DNA from: an uncultured Gammaproteobacteria bacterium
GTDB taxonomy: Bacteria; Pseudomonadota; Gammaproteobacteria; Pseudomonadales; Azotimanducaceae_A
Assembly (NCBI GenBank): GCA_913041025.1
Contig: CAJWGQ010000073.1
Location: forward strand, 1-12,819
Direction of reading: 5' to 3'
Length of the DNA: 12,819 nucleotides
Part shown: positions 6,356 to 12,819 of the stretch, piece after piece
Position numbering within the stretch: position 1 is the first letter of the stretch
Layout: each line of letters begins with the position of its first letter
Notes under the pieces: generated by a model
Seen by the model: the letters and a program-made list of their open reading frames with translations, nothing else
Told to the model about the DNA's origin: nothing
The model's database searches: none
Program-made: the position numbers and the translations under genes

Positions 6356-7783
6356 CTACTTGCCCTGACTACGCACCATGGAATAAGCCTCTAGGGCCCT
6401 TTTTCGAGATTCAGCTATATCAACGATGGGCTCTGGATAGTCTGTCCCCAAAACGACCTCGGCTTCTTCTAAGACCGCGGCAGGAGCGTCCCAAGGGCTG
6501 AATAAATACTTGATCGGCAATTTTTGGAGTTCAGGAACGTATCGGTAAGTATACGCTCCGTCAGGATCAAATTTTCGACCTTGAGTGACAGGATTAAACA
6601 CCCTGAAGTACGGAGCTGCGTCAACGCCACAGCCAGAAACCCACTGCCAGCCCATGCTGTTATTAGCAAGATCTGCATCGACTAAACAATCCCAGAACCA
6701 GTCTCTGCCCCTGCGCCAATCAATTAGTAGGTTTTTCACAAGAAACGAACCCGCCACCATACGTAACCGATTATGCATAAAGCCCGTTTGCCAAAGCTCT
6801 CTCATCGCGGCATCGACAAAGGGAAAACCCGTTTGACCCATCTTCCATGCATCAAAGTTTGATTCGTTTTCGATCCAAGGAAACGAGTCAAATTTCCTTT
6901 GCATATTTTTTTCAGGTAAATCTGGAAAATGATACAACAGTGATTGAGCAAACCCTCTCCAACCAAGCTGAGACAGAAACGTATCATCATAAGATCCATC
7001 TTCAAACTGGCCCATTCTTTGTTTCAACCTTTGATAAATTCTGTGGACGGAAATAAGTCCCCAGGAAATATAAGGCGATAAATTAGAAGACATATGGCGC
7101 GACGGAAAATCGCGTCCTTCACTGTAACCCGATAATTTATTTTCCAAAAACTCGTTTAGATTTTGATGAGCTCCTGCTTCACTAACGTCCCATCTTTCTT
7201 GTAGTCCACTATCCCAGTCCACGGAAGGCAACAAATTTATGTCTTCTAAAGACGTCGTCGACTCAACCAAGTCAGACAGCTTTATTGATGCCATCTCACC
7301 AACAGGTTCGTCAGGCAAAGGCCTGCTCAAGCAACCTCGCCTAAAAAATGGAGTAAAGACTTTATATGGAGAGCCATCTCCTTTCAGCACCTCCCAGGGC
7401 TCCCATAAAGCAGATCCATTAAAGCTATTAGCCCCAATCCCAAATTGCTCTAAATTCCTGGCAATCGATCGTTCCTGGGCCAAGGAGGTTGGTTCATAAC
7501 AACGATTCCAAAACACAGCATCCACTTCTTGTTCTTTAGCTAAATCACAAATGATCTTCGTTGCATCGCCTCTAAGAAGATTCAGCCGATCACCAAGGCG
7601 CTCATTCAAATCATGCAAAGAATGGTGTAACCACCATTTAGAAGCTGAGCCTAAGTCATTCTCAGAATCCGACAATATAAAGACGGGTAACACCTCTCCT
7701 ATCTCAGCAGCAGCAGAGAGCGCCGGGTTATCACTGATCCTCAAATCATTTCTAAACCAATAAATGCATTTTGGTGAAGCCAT
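6356..7783 (-). CDS. phrB: Deoxyribodipyrimidine photolyase (class I CPD photolyase-like)
   Basis: A flavoprotein that uses blue light to split UV-made pyrimidine dimers. The 475-residue product has the N-terminal Rossmann antenna domain (YWFRNDLRISDNPAL, 8-22) and a C-terminal FAD domain with GEGRDFPSR-like text, LGWRGF (273-278), QTGFPFVDAAMREL (317-330), MHNRLRM (336-342), ASFLVKNLLIDWRRG-like text, NNSMGWQW (374-381), DAAPYFRVFNP (388-398). The electron-transfer tryptophans of E. coli PhrB (W306, W359, W382) fall on W303, W356 and W379 with identical spacing, and the FAD-facing Asn (E. coli N378) is kept at N375, as in photolyases. I used ATG 7783; the frame extends to TTG 7795, but MASPKCIYWF is the normal beginning. 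A blue-light-receptor role cannot be fully excluded. Confidence 0.93.
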   Translation of the reverse strand: MASPKCIYWFRNDLRISDNPALSAAAEIGEVLPVFILSDSENDLGSASKWWLHHSLHDLNERLGDRLNLLRGDATKIICDLAKEQEVDAVFWNRCYEPTSLAQERSIARNLEQFGIGANSFNGSALWEPWEVLKGDGSPYKVFTPFFRRGCLSRPLPDEPVGEMASIKLSDLVESTTSLEDINLLPSVDWDSGLQERWDVSEAGAHQNLNEFLENKLSGYSEGRDFPSRHMSSNLSPYISWGLISVHRIYQRLKQRMGQFEDGSYDDTFLSQLGWRGFAQSLLYHFPDLPEKNMQRKFDSFPWIENESNFDAWKMGQTGFPFVDAAMRELWQTGFMHNRLRMVAGSFLVKNLLIDWRRGRDWFWDCLVDADLANNSMGWQWVSGCGVDAAPYFRVFNPVTQGRKFDPDGAYTYRYVPELQKLPIKYLFSPWDAPAAVLEEAEVVLGTDYPEPIVDIAESRKRALEAYSMVRSQGK

Positions 7784-7908
7784 AAATAAAACCAACTTCG
7801 TTGTGAAAACGATCTTATCAAGATAATCGACTGGTACAGGAAAGAAAAATAAAGTGACTACACTAGTTTACTAGTCATCGCACTGTCTTAACCTTTTAAC
7901 CTTCGCTT
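7784..7908. promoter_or_regulatory. Gap upstream of the photolyase gene with two dyads
   Basis: This 125-bp gap separates alkA from the photolyase. It contains TTATC and GATAA (7815-7826, 2-base centre) and a composite dyad at 7855-7877: outer arms TGACTA and TAGTCA, with two copies of the palindrome ACTAGT (7862-7867 and 7870-7875) inside. On the minus strand these are 32-94 bases before the photolyase ATG, where an operator would lie. Light-responsive regulators often control photolyase genes, but I cannot match a known site and see no strong promoter hexamers. Confidence 0.3.
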
Positions 7909-8538
7909 CTAACGTATCCCATCTCTTTCTTTCACTTTTCGATAATAGGACCAAAGAATTCTAGCGGCCACCGACCGCCATGGTGACCACGCCTTTGCGA
8001 GCTCCCTAAATTCCTTCTCTTTGGGACGACTCGGCCAATCGAACAACAATCTCGCTGATTCTTGTAGCGCAAGGTCTCCCGGCGCAAAGACATCGGCTCG
8101 GCCCAGACTAAACATCGTATAAATCTCCGCGGTCCAGGAGCCGATGCCAGACACTTGGGTCAACTCTGCTATGACCTCGTCGCTAGCCATTCCTCGAAGT
8201 TTCCTGTAATTGATTTTGGAATCGGCAAGCGCCCTCGCGTATCTTATTTTTTGTCTACTCAAGCCTGCCGCAGCAAGCTCCTCATCTGAAGCTGAACTGA
8301 TTTTTCTGGGCCCTATCAATCGCGCCGATTTTAAACGAGACCAAATAGAGTTTGCCGCCGCCACGCTCAGCTGTTGACTGACAATTGCACTAAGCAGCTG
8401 AGAAAAGCCGTCTGGTTGTCGTCGCAAATTCAACGAACCTATCATATCAATCGCATACGAGAATTCGGGAAACCGATCAGCAAGGTAACCACTGCCTTCT
8501 TTTAGGCATTCTTCAGATTCTATGATCCTTTCGTTCAT
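7909..8538 (-). CDS. DNA-3-methyladenine glycosylase II family (AlkA-like, HhH-GPD)
   Basis: A monofunctional DNA glycosylase that removes alkylated bases and leaves an abasic site for base-excision repair. The 209-residue protein has the HhH-GPD fold: FSQLLSAIVSQQLSVAAA (45-62), GLSRQKIRYARALA (92-105), the helix-hairpin-helix TQVSGIGSWTAEIY (127-140), then the catalytic Asp D155 in FAPGDLALQE. It lacks the N-terminal beta domain of E. coli AlkA (282 residues), as short bacterial and yeast Mag1-type enzymes do. I preferred ATG 8538 to TTG 8541. It lies 37 bp after the dioxygenase gene and upstream of photolyase, forming a small DNA-repair pair on one strand. Confidence 0.9.
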   Translation of the reverse strand: MNERIIESEECLKEGSGYLADRFPEFSYAIDMIGSLNLRRQPDGFSQLLSAIVSQQLSVAAANSIWSRLKSARLIGPRKISSASDEELAAAGLSRQKIRYARALADSKINYRKLRGMASDEVIAELTQVSGIGSWTAEIYTMFSLGRADVFAPGDLALQESARLLFDWPSRPKEKEFRELAKAWSPWRSVAARILWSYYRKVKERDGIR

Positions 8539-8575
8539 CAAATCAGTTTAAGTTGAAAGAGCATCATTCGAGACG

Positions 8576-9769
8576 CTAATGACTCATTTTGTTTCGTGCC
8601 GACTTCATAGCTCCACGTAGGGTATAAGGTTTTTCAAATTCATCTGGATCGGACTCCTTTGATAGTTCTCTTACCCTAAAGTAAACGCCTTGATCGTTGG
8701 CAGCCCTAAACTGCTTTATGCTCCCCCAGGGATCTCCTATACGGCCACTTGCGCCAAGGCCAAAACCCTCGACCGTGGCTCCATAAGTCAGCGCCTGCAA
8801 TCCGATTCTATGCAACAACTTATCGCTCGCGTTTTCGAGCACATCTGGTGCTACAGAAAGCACCCAATTTTCCTGAGTCCTCATCCACGCCTTCACGTTA
8901 CTCATAGTCGCGACAATTCGTCTTTCATTTGTTCGATTTACCCCCGTTCCATGAAACAACCTGCCATCAAAAATCATGATGGTTCCCGCTTTGGCTTCTA
9001 AATTAATCGTCGGAGGCATTTTCCCGACTTTTCCGCCGCTCCCCGCATCTATCAACAACCGATGACTGCCCGGAATCAAGAGCGTGCCCCCATTTTTTTC
9101 ATTGATATCCTGTGGAATGTACATCGTATTAACCAAGGCTGGGGCGTCCTCGGTTATCCATGGCAGCAAGGGCCCCTGGTCAATATGCAGCCCCTGTGGA
9201 TAGCCACCGGGGTCAGCTCCATTTGAGAGAAAACTATGGCAAATCCATCCTTTTCCCAGCGTCTCATTCATTAGTTGTTCAATTAAGGGGCCAGCCTGAA
9301 CGGCCTTAGAATCCTGCTCAATACACTTGCCAAAAATATCGCCCTTGTTAATGAGCGTATTTACATATTGCCCTGTCGGAGTCGGTTGAGCGACTCCAGC
9401 TAATTTTTCACCTTCTGCTTGATCTAGAACCCTTTCCCGAAAAGCGCGGCATTGATCAGAAGACATGGCGTCTTCAATTAAACAAAACCCCCACCGCTTG
9501 AAATCACGCCTCATCTGGTGGATGTCCTTTGTCGCCTGTGGAAGGTCGAAATCTTTCCAATACTCGTGTTTTCTTGCGACCGTGGTATCCCAATAACCTC
9601 CGATTCCCCACTCTAAGGGTTTTTTATAATCCGGTGGCACCAACCAAGGGTTATTTTTGTAGAGGGACTGATAAGGCTCTTTAGAGGATAAGAAGTCTCT
9701 AAAAATATAATCCTCTTTGGCCGAGTTTTCAGCAATATGCTCAGTTGTAAATTCAATTGGCTCTATCAT
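8576..9769 (-). CDS. Phytanoyl-CoA dioxygenase (PhyH) family oxygenase
   Basis: An Fe(II)/2-oxoglutarate-dependent dioxygenase of the PhyH family, 397 residues. The facial triad is visible as H195 and D197 in GLHIDQGP (193-200) and H273 in DGRLFHGTGVNRT (268-280); R283 or R284 in NERRI is in place to hold the 2-oxoglutarate carboxylate. NTMYIPQDINEKNGGTLLIPGSH (214-236) is the standard core. The family hydroxylates fatty acyl-CoAs and many natural products, and the substrate cannot be read from sequence. The N-terminal 80 residues (with WLVPPDY and GGYWDTT) and the C-terminal 80 extend beyond the core, as in large uncharacterised marine PhyH groups. It starts 63 bp after gntK and precedes alkA by 37 bp; neither neighbour suggests a substrate. 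No clear ribosome binding site. Confidence 0.88.
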   Translation of the reverse strand: MIEPIEFTTEHIAENSAKEDYIFRDFLSSKEPYQSLYKNNPWLVPPDYKKPLEWGIGGYWDTTVARKHEYWKDFDLPQATKDIHQMRRDFKRWGFCLIEDAMSSDQCRAFRERVLDQAEGEKLAGVAQPTPTGQYVNTLINKGDIFGKCIEQDSKAVQAGPLIEQLMNETLGKGWICHSFLSNGADPGGYPQGLHIDQGPLLPWITEDAPALVNTMYIPQDINEKNGGTLLIPGSHRLLIDAGSGGKVGKMPPTINLEAKAGTIMIFDGRLFHGTGVNRTNERRIVATMSNVKAWMRTQENWVLSVAPDVLENASDKLLHRIGLQALTYGATVEGFGLGASGRIGDPWGSIKQFRAANDQGVYFRVRELSKESDPDEFEKPYTLRGAMKSARNKMSH

Positions 9770-9832
9770 TACGCAATTAGCTTTGTTGTTGTTCTCGAGT
9801 TGATCATAGCTTTATTTATTTTCAGGAGCTAA

Positions 9833-10309
9833 CTAGGACAAAAAATTCTCTAACTCATCGACTATCGCGGAAGCCGATTTTTCGGCTTGGATGTTAATCG
9901 CGCTCTGAGGTCTTTGTAGTGTTTCAAACTGCGAATCAAGTAAAGAAACCGGCATGAAATGGCCCTCTCTTGAAGCGAGTCGTTTTCGAGCAACCTCGTA
10001 CGGTATGTCCAAAAAAATAAATCTCAAACTAATGTCCGACTGCGATAAGTGCTCACGGTACTCCTTTTTGAGAGCAGAGCACGCCAAGACAATTGGTTTC
10101 TCTGCGAGGATAAGTTCAGCCAGGGAAGCAAGCCAATCCTCCCTGTCATCGTCAGTCAAAGGCTGGCCCAAGGACATTTTTTGAACATTATTTTCAGAAT
10201 GGAAATCGTCACCGTCAAAGAACGGCAGAGAGAGTCGTTCGGCAAGGAGTTTTCCTATCGTGGATTTACCACTACCACTCACTCCCATGATGACCAGAGT
10301 CGAATTCAC
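9833..10309 (-). CDS. gntK: Gluconokinase
   Basis: Phosphorylates D-gluconate to 6-phosphogluconate with ATP. The 158-residue protein has the compact NMP-kinase-like fold: P-loop GVSGSGKST (9-17), then DGDDFHSENNVQKM (32-45), the substrate-side motif that is nearly invariant in GntK, PLTDDDREDWL (50-60), ACSALKKEYR (76-85), FLDIPYEVARKRLASREGHFMP (in parts, 99-120) and LLDSQFETLQRP (123-134). It begins with GTG, whose last bases overlap the gnd stop as GTGA, so it is translationally coupled to gnd. The enzyme supplies the substrate of the enzyme encoded just upstream, giving a two-step route from gluconate to ribulose-5-phosphate. No gluconate permease, edd or eda is in view. Confidence 0.96.
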   Translation of the reverse strand: MNSTLVIMGVSGSGKSTIGKLLAERLSLPFFDGDDFHSENNVQKMSLGQPLTDDDREDWLASLAELILAEKPIVLACSALKKEYREHLSQSDISLRFIFLDIPYEVARKRLASREGHFMPVSLLDSQFETLQRPQSAINIQAEKSASAIVDELENFLS

Positions 10310-11685
10310 CAGTCGATATTTTGCAGGCGGGTTGGTTCTTTAATGAGGCGCACTCCATGTCCTCCAAACGCATCTCTTTGAGCCTGAATTAAGCCTTGGG
10401 GTAAACGCTTACTGGTCAACGAGTCAAACCAAGCCAAACTGGAAGAAAGGGCAGGAACAGGAATGCCGGACTTCACACACGAGCCAACAACTGCACGAAT
10501 CCCTGCCAAGTTCGCACGTAGCTCTTCCCAAAAAAAGGGCAACTCAAGCAAAGAAGAACCCTCATCAGATTCAATTCCCTCTATCCACCTGTCAAGCAAG
10601 CCACCTCTTAAAATACAGCCAGCCCTCCAGCACCTCGGGATATCGTCGGTTTTTAAAGACCACTGATAGGTCTCTTTTGCTTTTTGAACTAACTCTACCC
10701 CTTGAAAGAACGCGCATATCTTTCCAAACAACAGCGCGCTCTCAACTTCTTCTGGACTTACCTTTACTGTTATCTCGCGATCTTCTTCGATTTTGGTTGA
10801 GAAATCACTTCGTCTTTCTTTTAATCCCGACAATGATCGCGCATCTACCGAGGCCGCAATGGTAGGGAGAGGAATGCCAAGCTTCGCTCCAGCTTCCAAA
10901 ACCCACCGGCCTGTACCCTTCTGCTCAGCCACATCCAAGATTTCATCAATACTCATACTCTCTGAAAGTAACAACTGCGACGTCAGTTCAATCAGAAAAC
11001 TATTTAGATGACCTTCATTGAAACGCTTAAAAATACGAGATAGCTCGCTATCGCGAATACCCAGACCACGGCTCATCAAATCGTAGGTCTCTGCGATAAG
11101 TTGCATCTCCGCATACTCGATACCATTATGAACCATTTTGACGAAGTGACCTGATCCGCCAGCACCGAAATGATACAGGCAGCTGCCATACTGACTTTTC
11201 GCGACGATACTTTCTAAAACGTCGCGACTCCTATCCCATGCAGAAACGGACCCTCCGAACATCAAACTAGGACCCAATCGAGCGCCTTCAGCCCCACCCG
11301 ACACTCCGAGACCGACAAACTCAATATGTCTTTCACTCAGCTCCAAGGACCTTCTTTCGCTGTCTAAATAGTGGCTGTTCCCCGCATCAATTAAAACGTC
11401 TCCAGCATCAAGATAACGCGCGCATACGCCGATCACATCGTCTACCGGCTTGCCCGCCTGAATCAGTAACAAAATTTGGCGAGGCGACTCAAGCTGCTGA
11501 ATCATTTCCTTCAGACTTGCACAGACCCTAAGAGCCGGATCTGCTACTTCTTTACTAAATCGTTCAGCCTCTTCATTCTCCAAATTCCACGCTGCCACTC
11601 GGTGGCCATTATTCAGAAGGTTTATGCATAAATTTCGGCCCATAGTGGCCAGTCCAACGATCCCGATTTGAGCTCTAGAATTCAT
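10306..11685 (-). CDS. gnd: 6-phosphogluconate dehydrogenase, decarboxylating
   Basis: Oxidatively decarboxylates 6-phosphogluconate to ribulose-5-phosphate and CO2. The 459-residue protein is near family length (about 470). It has the Rossmann motif GLATMGRN (11-18), AGNSHYLDSERR (101-112), GVSGGAEGARLGPSLMFGG (127-145), the catalytic helix HFVKMVHNGIEYAEMQ (180-195) with K183, H186, N187, E190 and Y191, QKGTGRW (255-261), R283, and the C-terminal AQRDAFGGH with R437 and H443 reaching the neighbouring subunit's substrate phosphate. The coenzyme loop is unusual: E. coli has FNRSREK, this protein WNLENEE (33-39), so the Arg and Lys that contact the NADP 2'-phosphate are gone and acidic residues are present. 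VKAG near position 75 reads IQAG. NAD preference is therefore likely (inference). First gene of the long minus-strand run; it overlaps gntK by 4 bp. Confidence 0.95.
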   Translation of the reverse strand: MNSRAQIGIVGLATMGRNLCINLLNNGHRVAAWNLENEEAERFSKEVADPALRVCASLKEMIQQLESPRQILLLIQAGKPVDDVIGVCARYLDAGDVLIDAGNSHYLDSERRSLELSERHIEFVGLGVSGGAEGARLGPSLMFGGSVSAWDRSRDVLESIVAKSQYGSCLYHFGAGGSGHFVKMVHNGIEYAEMQLIAETYDLMSRGLGIRDSELSRIFKRFNEGHLNSFLIELTSQLLLSESMSIDEILDVAEQKGTGRWVLEAGAKLGIPLPTIAASVDARSLSGLKERRSDFSTKIEEDREITVKVSPEEVESALLFGKICAFFQGVELVQKAKETYQWSLKTDDIPRCWRAGCILRGGLLDRWIEGIESDEGSSLLELPFFWEELRANLAGIRAVVGSCVKSGIPVPALSSSLAWFDSLTSKRLPQGLIQAQRDAFGGHGVRLIKEPTRLQNIDW

Positions 11686-11732
11686 AGGGCCTATCTAATC
11701 ATCGATGAGCCAAATTTGCACTCCAGCGACCA

Positions 11733-11757
11733 TGGAAGAAGTCCTAAGGGTCTTCCA
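11733..11757. repeat. TGGAAGA-N11-TCTTCCA inverted repeat upstream of gnd
   Basis: A perfect 7-bp inverted repeat with an 11-base centre lies in the 143-bp gap between gnd and the divergent DUF3604 gene, 48 bases before the gnd ATG and 72 before the DUF3604 ATG. Symmetry and position fit an operator for a dimeric regulator; a 7-bp hairpin in the gnd leader is the alternative. The same gap has a weak plus-strand promoter candidate, TGGACT (11783-11788) and TATTTT (11806-11811), 17 bases apart. Confidence 0.4.
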
Positions 11758-11828
11758 ATCTAAAAACGTAAGTTCAACAATCTGGACTTTCTACAACCTA
11801 TATCCTATTTTTTAACGGTCATTCACCA

Positions 11829-12819
11829 ATGAGTAATGAATCTCTTATGTCCGGATTACTTCGCTGTCTGAGCCTACTTCCCTTAGTCTTTTGTTATACA
11901 GCACAAACGGAAGCTGAATATCCTAGGCAGGTTTATTGGGGTGACACTCATGTGCATACAGCTTTGTCAGGGGACGCTTTCAATGGCGGCGTGCGTCTCA
12001 AGCCAGAGGATGCTTACCGCTTCGCTCGAGGAGAAGCTGTGGTCGCTACCAGCGGGCAAACCGCTAAATTGGAGAGACCTCTCGATTTTATTGTTCTGGC
12101 TGACCATGCCAACAACATCGGCGCGGCATTTTATCGACAGGAATATCTCTCAAATCCAGAATTTCGAAATTCCAAACTGGGTCGAGAGTGGTTAAACGCC
12201 AGGGAAAAGCTTGCGAAGGGGCACATTGATGAAGCCTCGCTAAACGAAGGCGCTTTGTTACCTGCGCACCGCTCGTGGCAGGCCTCGTTCAGAGACAGAA
12301 ATTTTCGTACGAGCGTCTGGAGTCAAGTCACCGAACTAGCAGACAACTATAACGAGCCAACTCAGTTTACTGCTTTTATAGGTTACGAGTGGACACCGAG
12401 CGAAGAAGAAGGATCTAGTCAACATCGTGTCGTACTTTTTGCAGACGATTCATCTTACGCTGACCAAATCTTACCTTTCAGTTCCTACGACAGCGCGCAC
12501 GAGGAAGACCTCTGGCAATTTCTAGATCGGTATGAACAAAAAACCGGTGGCCGGGTCATCTCCATTCCCCACAACAGTAATCTCACGTCTGGGCGCATGT
12601 TTGCTTTGACTGATTCCTTCGGTGCCGCGTTAACCAAAAAATATGCTTCAACCCGGGCAAGGTTCGAGCCCATAGTCGAAGCCACCCAAATCAAAGGGGA
12701 TAGCGAGACACACCCTCTAATCTCTCCAGAAGATGAGTTTGCTGATTTCGAAACCTGGAATGGGTGGGCAGGGTGGCAAAATGGAGGTCTCCTTCGCGGC
12801 AGACAACTCCCTAAAAGAC
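11829..12819 (+). CDS. DUF3604 (PHP-like) exported protein, 3' end beyond window
   Basis: The first 330 residues of a DUF3604 protein (complete members usually exceed 500). The N-terminus has a hydrophobic stretch with LLRCLSLLPLVFC and a likely cleavage after AQTEA, suggesting export to the periplasm; a lipoprotein is less likely because the residue before Cys is Phe. Then comes VYWGDTHVHTALSGDAF (35-51), the family's opening motif, with H41 and H43 as probable metal ligands, LDFIVLADHANNIG (85-98) with D92 and H93, FTAFIGYEW, HRVVLFADD, ISIPHNSN, and VEATQIKGDSETHP. These fit a metal-dependent hydrolase of the PHP superfamily; the substrate is unknown. The frame is continuous to the window edge. 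The ATG has no strong ribosome binding site; Met 7 is an alternative start. Confidence 0.9.
   Translation, partial: MSNESLMSGLLRCLSLLPLVFCYTAQTEAEYPRQVYWGDTHVHTALSGDAFNGGVRLKPEDAYRFARGEAVVATSGQTAKLERPLDFIVLADHANNIGAAFYRQEYLSNPEFRNSKLGREWLNAREKLAKGHIDEASLNEGALLPAHRSWQASFRDRNFRTSVWSQVTELADNYNEPTQFTAFIGYEWTPSEEEGSSQHRVVLFADDSSYADQILPFSSYDSAHEEDLWQFLDRYEQKTGGRVISIPHNSNLTSGRMFALTDSFGAALTKKYASTRARFEPIVEATQIKGDSETHPLISPEDEFADFETWNGWAGWQNGGLLRGRQLPKR

Noticed and set aside
11941..12195. Plus-strand 84-codon frame at the start of the DUF3604 gene
   Set aside because: It is a frame-shifted shadow; the continuous DUF3604 frame from 11829 contains all conserved motifs.

Overview
This window looks like chromosome from a marine-type Gammaproteobacterium or close relative. 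The GC content is moderate (mid-40s percent by eye), genes are tightly packed, and the gene mix (DUF3604 protein, phytanoyl-CoA-type dioxygenase, spinster-like MFS transporter, low-molecular-weight cobalt nitrile hydratase) is typical of oceanic Pseudomonadota. The taxonomic call is inference from protein flavour; there is no rRNA. I saw no tRNA, CRISPR array, insertion sequence, prophage or integrase.

Left part (1-2660): the tRNA adenosine deaminase gene tadA runs off the left edge on the minus strand. A roughly 0.3-kb gap follows, carrying a cluster of TTAAACC-type boxes. Next come a DUF4396 membrane protein (+), a stand-alone vanillate/phthalate-reductase-like [2Fe-2S] ferredoxin (-) whose stop abuts the DUF4396 stop with no gap, and an Acr3-type arsenite efflux permease (+). 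The permease has no arsR or arsC beside it. A possible 30-codon ORF lies just after acr3.

Central part (2752-11685): ten genes run head to tail on the minus strand. In transcription order they are 6-phosphogluconate dehydrogenase (gnd), gluconokinase (gntK, GTGA overlap), a PhyH-type Fe(II)/2-oxoglutarate dioxygenase, an AlkA-like DNA glycosylase, a DNA photolyase, an MFS transporter, a small one-TM unknown protein, then nitrile hydratase beta (nthB), alpha (nthA, 8-bp overlap) and the nitrile hydratase activator. These are probably several transcription units: (i) gnd-gntK, possibly with phyH, for gluconate entry into the pentose phosphate pathway; (ii) alkA and photolyase for repair of alkylation and UV damage; (iii) MFS, unknown protein and the nitrile hydratase operon, which hydrates nitriles to amides. 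No amidase or cobalt transporter is visible.

Right part (11829-end): after a 143-bp divergent gap holding a perfect 7-bp inverted repeat, an exported DUF3604 (PHP-like) protein starts on the plus strand and runs off the window.

I found no clearly new multi-gene system. The best leads are a 6-phosphogluconate dehydrogenase whose dinucleotide-binding loop has lost the basic residues that normally read the NADP 2'-phosphate, a nitrile hydratase set with an atypical alpha-subunit segment and a histidine-rich activator tail, and several undocumented dyad repeats just upstream of nthB, gnd, acr3 and the photolyase gene. Several starts were moved inward from the longest reading frame, because the longest frames begin with TTG or GTG while an ATG, usually with a ribosome binding site or a family-typical N-terminus, lies a few codons in.
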